A stretch of 64,000 nucleotides of DNA from positions 620,001 through 684,000 of the forward strand of contig NC_013222.1 in assembly GCF_000024125.1 (NCBI RefSeq), read 5' to 3'. This document shows positions 60,395 to 64,000 of this stretch, piece by piece. Below the pieces are notes generated by a model. The model searched no databases. It was given only the letters and a program-made list of their open reading frames with translations, and was not told where the DNA came from. The DNA is from Robiginitalea biformata HTCC2501 (GTDB lineage: Bacteria; Bacteroidota; Bacteroidia; Flavobacteriales; Flavobacteriaceae). A program made the position numbers and the translations under genes. Position 1 is the stretch's first letter. Every line of letters begins with the position of its first letter.

Positions 60395-62758
60395 CTAAAA
60401 ATCGATGTCGTCCAGGTCGTCTTCCAACTCATCCGGCTCCTCGAGCTCCTCTTCGGTCTGGCTGCAATCGATGCGGATGGAGAGGTCCTCCGGTTCTTCG
60501 AAGTCTTCTTTGGACACGTTCAATTCCGGGTCTTCGTAGTTCTGCCGCATGTAGAGCGCCCAAATGGGCAGGGCCATGGACGCCCCCTGTCCGTAGGTGA
60601 TACTCCGGAAATGCACCGATCGATCCTCTCCGCCGACCCAGACCCCCGTTACCAGGTTCGGCACCATCCCCATAAACCAGCCATCGCTGTTGTTCTGGGT
60701 AGTGCCGGTCTTCCCGGCAATCGGATTCGTGAATTCGTACGGGTAGCCGGTGATAATTTCCTTGTAGACCGTTGTGTTCGTTTGGTAGTTGCCCCGCAGC
60801 CGCACCCCCGAACCGGACTGGGTGACCCCTTTTAACAGGTCCACCATGGCGTAGGCGACGTCCTTGCTGAGAACGTCTTTGGTCTCCGGGGTGTACTCGT
60901 ATAGCACCGTCCCGTTCCGGTCTTCGATCCGGGTAACCATCACGGGTTTTACGTACACCCCCTGGTTGGCGAAAGTGCCGTAGGCCCCCACCATTTCATA
61001 GACGTTGAACTCCGGGGTCCCAAGCGCAATTGCCGGCACCTCCAGGATGTCCCGGTTCAGGCCCAGGTCTTTAACCATGGTCACAACGGCTTTCGGGCCT
61101 ACCTCGTCAATGAGCTGGGCAGTTACCGAATTCACCGAATTGGCCAACGCCTCCTTGAGGGTAAGGCTGCGTCCGGAAAACTTGTCGTCGGAATTGTCCG
61201 GGCACCAGGCTTCCATATTCCCGTGCTTCCCTGCTTCGATGCAATACTGCGTATCCGGCTTGGTGTCGCAGGGGGAGCGGCGCAACTGGTCGATGGCCGC
61301 CGCATAGACGAAAGGTTTAAAGGTGGACCCCGCCTGGCGGGAACCTTGAATGACATTGTCGTACTGGAAGTGGCGATAGTTCAGCCCGCCCACCCAGGCC
61401 TTTACGTGGCCGGTCTGGGGTTCCATGGACATCATGGCTGCCCGCAGGAATGTTTTGTAATACCGGATGGAATCCATGGGGGTCATCACCGTATCCTTCT
61501 CATAGACCGGGGGGGAATTCCAGTCAAAGACGGTCATTTCGGTCTTTTCGTTGAAGGACTGGCGGATTTCCTCTTCGGTCTTGCCGGCCCGGTTCATGGC
61601 CCGCCAGCGTTCGGAATTCTTCATGGCCCGTTCCATGATGGAATTGATTTGCTGGGATTCCAGGTCCAGGAAAGGGGTGGTGGGGTTCCGGTCCGGGGTA
61701 TTCTGGTGGAAGAATTCTGCCTGGAGGTTCTGCATATGTTCCTTCACGGCACTTTCGGCGTGCTCCTGCATGCGGGAATCGATGGTGGTGTAAACCTTGA
61801 GGCCGTCCAGGTAGATGTTCCATTTGTCGCGCTCGCCTTCCCGGGCCGGTTTCGGATTCTCCTCTATCCAGTCCCGGAGCCAGCCCTGCAGGTACATGCG
61901 GAAGTAGGTGGCGGGTCCTTCCCGGTGGTTTTCCGGGTTGAAGTTGATATCCATCTTCAGGGCCATGAGCGAATCCCGGTCGGCGTCCGTGATATAATCG
62001 TATTTGGCCATCTGGGCGATAACCGTGTTCCGGCGGTTGAGCACGAGTTCTTCCCGGCGGATCGGATTGTAGAGGGAGGAGTTCTTGAGCATGCCCACCA
62101 GTACGGCCGATTCCTCGGTTTTCAAATCCCGGGGTTCCTTGCCGAAGTAGATGCGCGCTGCACTCCGGATACCGTCCGCATTGTAGTTGAAGTCGTAGAT
62201 ATTCAGGTACATGGCGATGATCTCCTCCTTGGTGTAGTTGCGCTCCAGGCGCGTGGCGATCACCCACTCCTTGATTTTCTGGATAATGGCCTCGGCCAGG
62301 TTGTTGGAACGCACCCCGACGAAAAGCTGGCGGGCCAGCTGCTGGGAAATCGTACTCGCCCCGCCCCGGGTGCCGAGAAAGACAAAGGCCCGGATGGTCC
62401 CGCGGGCATCGATGCCGGAATGGTCAAAGTACCGCGCGTCTTCAGTAGCCACCAAAGCGTTGACCAGGTTGTCCGGCAGCTGGTCAAAGGGGACGTCCGT
62501 GCGGTTGTCGTCCAGGAAAAATTTGCCGAGGGTTTCCCCGTCGGAGGAAATGATCTCCGTAGCGAGGTTGGTCTGGGGGTTTTCCAGGCGTTCAAAGGTG
62601 GGCATCTCCCCGAAAACCCCCCAGGAAGCCAGCAGGAAGGTTAGGAATACTGCCAGGATGCCGGCCCCGAACAAGATCCAGAACCACTTGATGAAGGGCC
62701 AGAACGATGCCTGTTTTTTCTTTTTGCCGCCCCCGGCCTTTTTGCGAGTCCTTGCCAT
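60395..62758 (-). CDS. Penicillin-binding protein 1A-type peptidoglycan synthase
   Basis: 787 residues. A basic cytoplasmic start (ARTRKKAGGGKKKKQ), one membrane span (WFWILFGAGILAVFLTFLLASW), glycosyltransferase (GT51) domain with catalytic E106 in ATEDARYFDHSGID and later REKN-type helices (STISQQLARQLF), then the transpeptidase: STFK near residue 478, SVN (NSVNSV), and KTGTTQNNSDGWF (KTGT) near 683. Polymerises and cross-links peptidoglycan. The acidic C-terminal tail ends EEPDELEDDLDDIDF. It follows gldH (8 bases after the stop) in the ricT-gldH-PBP order seen in other flavobacteria. Confidence 0.93.
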   Translation of the reverse strand: MARTRKKAGGGKKKKQASFWPFIKWFWILFGAGILAVFLTFLLASWGVFGEMPTFERLENPQTNLATEIISSDGETLGKFFLDDNRTDVPFDQLPDNLVNALVATEDARYFDHSGIDARGTIRAFVFLGTRGGASTISQQLARQLFVGVRSNNLAEAIIQKIKEWVIATRLERNYTKEEIIAMYLNIYDFNYNADGIRSAARIYFGKEPRDLKTEESAVLVGMLKNSSLYNPIRREELVLNRRNTVIAQMAKYDYITDADRDSLMALKMDINFNPENHREGPATYFRMYLQGWLRDWIEENPKPAREGERDKWNIYLDGLKVYTTIDSRMQEHAESAVKEHMQNLQAEFFHQNTPDRNPTTPFLDLESQQINSIMERAMKNSERWRAMNRAGKTEEEIRQSFNEKTEMTVFDWNSPPVYEKDTVMTPMDSIRYYKTFLRAAMMSMEPQTGHVKAWVGGLNYRHFQYDNVIQGSRQAGSTFKPFVYAAAIDQLRRSPCDTKPDTQYCIEAGKHGNMEAWCPDNSDDKFSGRSLTLKEALANSVNSVTAQLIDEVGPKAVVTMVKDLGLNRDILEVPAIALGTPEFNVYEMVGAYGTFANQGVYVKPVMVTRIEDRNGTVLYEYTPETKDVLSKDVAYAMVDLLKGVTQSGSGVRLRGNYQTNTTVYKEIITGYPYEFTNPIAGKTGTTQNNSDGWFMGMVPNLVTGVWVGGEDRSVHFRSITYGQGASMALPIWALYMRQNYEDPELNVSKEDFEEPEDLSIRIDCSQTEEELEEPDELEDDLDDIDF

Positions 62759-62766
62759 GAAATTGC

Positions 62767-63249
62767 CTATTGATTTGGTTCAACCTGGAGCCCTACGTCG
62801 AGTACGCCTGGCAAAGCCTGGACCCCGTCCACACTCCCGTTCTTTCGCATGGCATGCGATACGGTAAAAGTATATACGCCGGAAGACGGAAAAACGACGT
62901 CCCGCTTGTATCCGAGTTTGTTTTCCCGGACGCTGCCGAGGCCCTCCCCCAGCCAACGGCCCTGGGCATCCGCCATTTCGTACTCCAGGGTATCCCTTTG
63001 CGTACTGCCGTCCGGAAATGTCATTTCGGCAATCAGGAAGAGGTTGCTGTACGGATAGGTATTGTCGTTCCTAAGGAAGATATAGAGGTTGTGGGAAGCG
63101 GTGGTGTCCGGGTCCTCCAGGGAAAATTCCATGGCCTGGTCGCGGCCCCACTGGCCGTTACGGGTACTCTGGAATTCAGAATAAACCAGGTGGTCGGTAC
63201 AACTGGTACCGATCAGTATAATTAGTAGTGCAATGGGTAACCTACGCAT
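62767..63249 (-). CDS. gldH: Gliding-motility lipoprotein GldH
   Basis: 160 residues from ATG 63249, chosen because MRRLPIALLIILIGTSC gives the lipoprotein signal (Cys 17); an upstream in-frame ATG at 63375 lies inside ricT. Mature part: FQSTRNGQWGRDQAMEFSLED, NLYIFLRNDNTYPYSNLFLIAEMTFPDGS, DTLEYEMADAQGRWLGEGLGSVRENKLGYK, VYTFTVSHAMRKNGSVDGVQALPGVLDVGLQVE. GldH is a lipoprotein needed for gliding and type IX secretion in Flavobacterium johnsoniae. The gene overlaps the ricT end by 8 bases and is followed by the PBP gene. Confidence 0.88.
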   Translation of the reverse strand: MRRLPIALLIILIGTSCTDHLVYSEFQSTRNGQWGRDQAMEFSLEDPDTTASHNLYIFLRNDNTYPYSNLFLIAEMTFPDGSTQRDTLEYEMADAQGRWLGEGLGSVRENKLGYKRDVVFPSSGVYTFTVSHAMRKNGSVDGVQALPGVLDVGLQVEPNQ

Positions 63250-64000
63250 TACGGGCCTTTCCTTGTTTCTGATTGCGTCTTTTCTTACGTTTTTTCCCCC
63301 GGCGTTTGCCCCTGGGCCGGTCAAAACGAGTGAGGCTGTCCTGTCCGACGGGGTTTTCAAATGTAACGTTTTCACGGTCGAAATTGTTGCTCGCGTACTC
63401 CTCGAGGCTCCGTACTTTTTTCTTCTGCCGGTTCTTCTCGCGGATCTCGTGCACCTGCTCCTTGGTCAGCACGTGCCAGTTCCCCGGGTCGTCCTTGTAG
63501 GAAAACCAGAGAATCCCCTTGAAAATATCGCTCTTCTGGCAAAAAGCCGTGCCTTTCTCGGTATACAGTTTCGTGTCGGTCGGGGGGAAATCCTTCAGGG
63601 CATCCAGATAGGTGTCCAGTTCGTAATTCAGGCAGCATTTGAGCTTGCCGCACTGGCCGGCGAGTTTTTGCGGGTTCAGGGAGAGTTGCTGGTAGCGGGC
63701 AGCCGCGGTACTCACCGAGCGGAAATCCGTCAACCAGGTAGAACAGCAGAGCTCCCGGCCACAGGAACCGATACCCCCGAGCCGTTGGGCCTCCTGCCGG
63801 TAACCGATTTGCCGCATCTCGATGCGGATGCCGAACGCCTTGGCCATGTCCTTGATGAGCTGGCGGAAATCTACCCGATCCTCGGCCGTGTAGTAGAAAG
63901 TGGCCTTGGAGCCGTCGCCCTGGAATTCCACATCCGAGATCTTCATCTGCAAACGGAGGATGATGGCCATCTCCCGGGAGCGCTTCTTGATCTCCTCTTC
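63242..64000 (-). CDS. ricT: PSP1-domain protein RicT, N-terminus outside the window
   Basis: 253 codons of a gene that continues past the right edge. PSP1 domain: EFQGDGSKATFYYTAEDRVDFRQLIKDMAKAF, with Cys clusters GSCGRELCCSTW and CGKLKCCLNYE that hold Fe-S clusters in RicT (YaaT) of Bacillus, and KGTAFCQKSDIFKG. The C-terminal tail is basic (RGKRRGKKRKKRRNQKQGK), as in Bacteroidota members. In Bacillus the RicT/RicA/RicF complex affects RNA processing; in flavobacteria its gene is regularly next to gldH. Frame ends at TGA/TAA 63242 overlapping gldH by 8 bases. Confidence 0.85.
   Translation of the reverse strand, partial: EEEIKKRSREMAIILRLQMKISDVEFQGDGSKATFYYTAEDRVDFRQLIKDMAKAFGIRIEMRQIGYRQEAQRLGGIGSCGRELCCSTWLTDFRSVSTAAARYQQLSLNPQKLAGQCGKLKCCLNYELDTYLDALKDFPPTDTKLYTEKGTAFCQKSDIFKGILWFSYKDDPGNWHVLTKEQVHEIREKNRQKKKVRSLEEYASNNFDRENVTFENPVGQDSLTRFDRPRGKRRGKKRKKRRNQKQGKARNA

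Noticed and set aside
1..64000. tRNA or rRNA genes
   Set aside because: No cloverleaf or rRNA-like sequence was recognised by eye on either strand; a dedicated scan was not possible.

Overview
The window looks like the chromosome of a GC-rich marine flavobacterium of the Robiginitalea type (Bacteroidota). Supporting signs are the neighbouring gldH, ricT-like PSP1 and class A PBP genes, an sdhCAB operon whose promoter fits the Bacteroidota pattern TTTG-N20-TAnnTTTG, many lipoprotein signal peptides, TPR-containing sensor kinases, and paired BNR/VPS10-type exoproteins. The genus is inferred from protein recall, not from a search.

Layout. Bases 1-142 hold the start of a KAS III-like gene. Bases 360-12868 form a 12.5 kb accessory block bounded by near-identical direct repeats. 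Each repeat holds the end of a small peptide gene, a spacer and the start of a TPR kinase; the left copy is a truncated remnant and the right copy is intact. The block holds an M23 peptidase, a TPR protein, an IS3-family element with perfect 26-bp ends and a broken orfB, a large RecB-like nuclease/helicase, an HNH-unknown-DUF4407 gene trio, a lipoprotein, a staphylococcal-nuclease homologue and two small minus-strand genes. Bases 12745-15600 hold the acidic lipopeptide, the TPR histidine kinase and its response regulator. Bases 15.6-18.2 kb hold AT-rich hypothetical genes.

Bases 18.15-29.05 kb are a defence island. It sits against the 3' end of a Gfo/Idh oxidoreductase gene, and a diverged copy of that gene's last 32 codons lies at the far end. 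It carries a HEPN (Swt1-like) protein, two unknown small proteins and what I read as a complete SspBCD-SspE-SspA system: a DUF4007 nickase, an ATPase, a PAPS-reductase-like protein, a DUF262/DUF1524 restriction effector and a cysteine desulfurase. The family is known to put single-stranded phosphorothioate marks on host DNA and attack unmarked phage.

Bases 29-64 kb are GC-rich core. They carry oxidoreductase plus DUF1080 sugar metabolism, a K+ channel, S8 and P1 peptidases, a vanadium-haloperoxidase-like lipoprotein, EcsC, serine hydrolases (one with an in-frame TGA), an outer-membrane barrel, two BNR exoproteins around a Xaa-Pro aminopeptidase, succinate dehydrogenase, a DJ-1/PfpI protein, an aminotransferase, a 3-oxoacid CoA-transferase pair split by a four-helix-bundle gene, PBP1A, GldH and RicT. 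This part also carries five 32-bp arrays of the octamer ATTTGAAR, other short tandem repeats, and two tiny reading frames that each end at a terminator.
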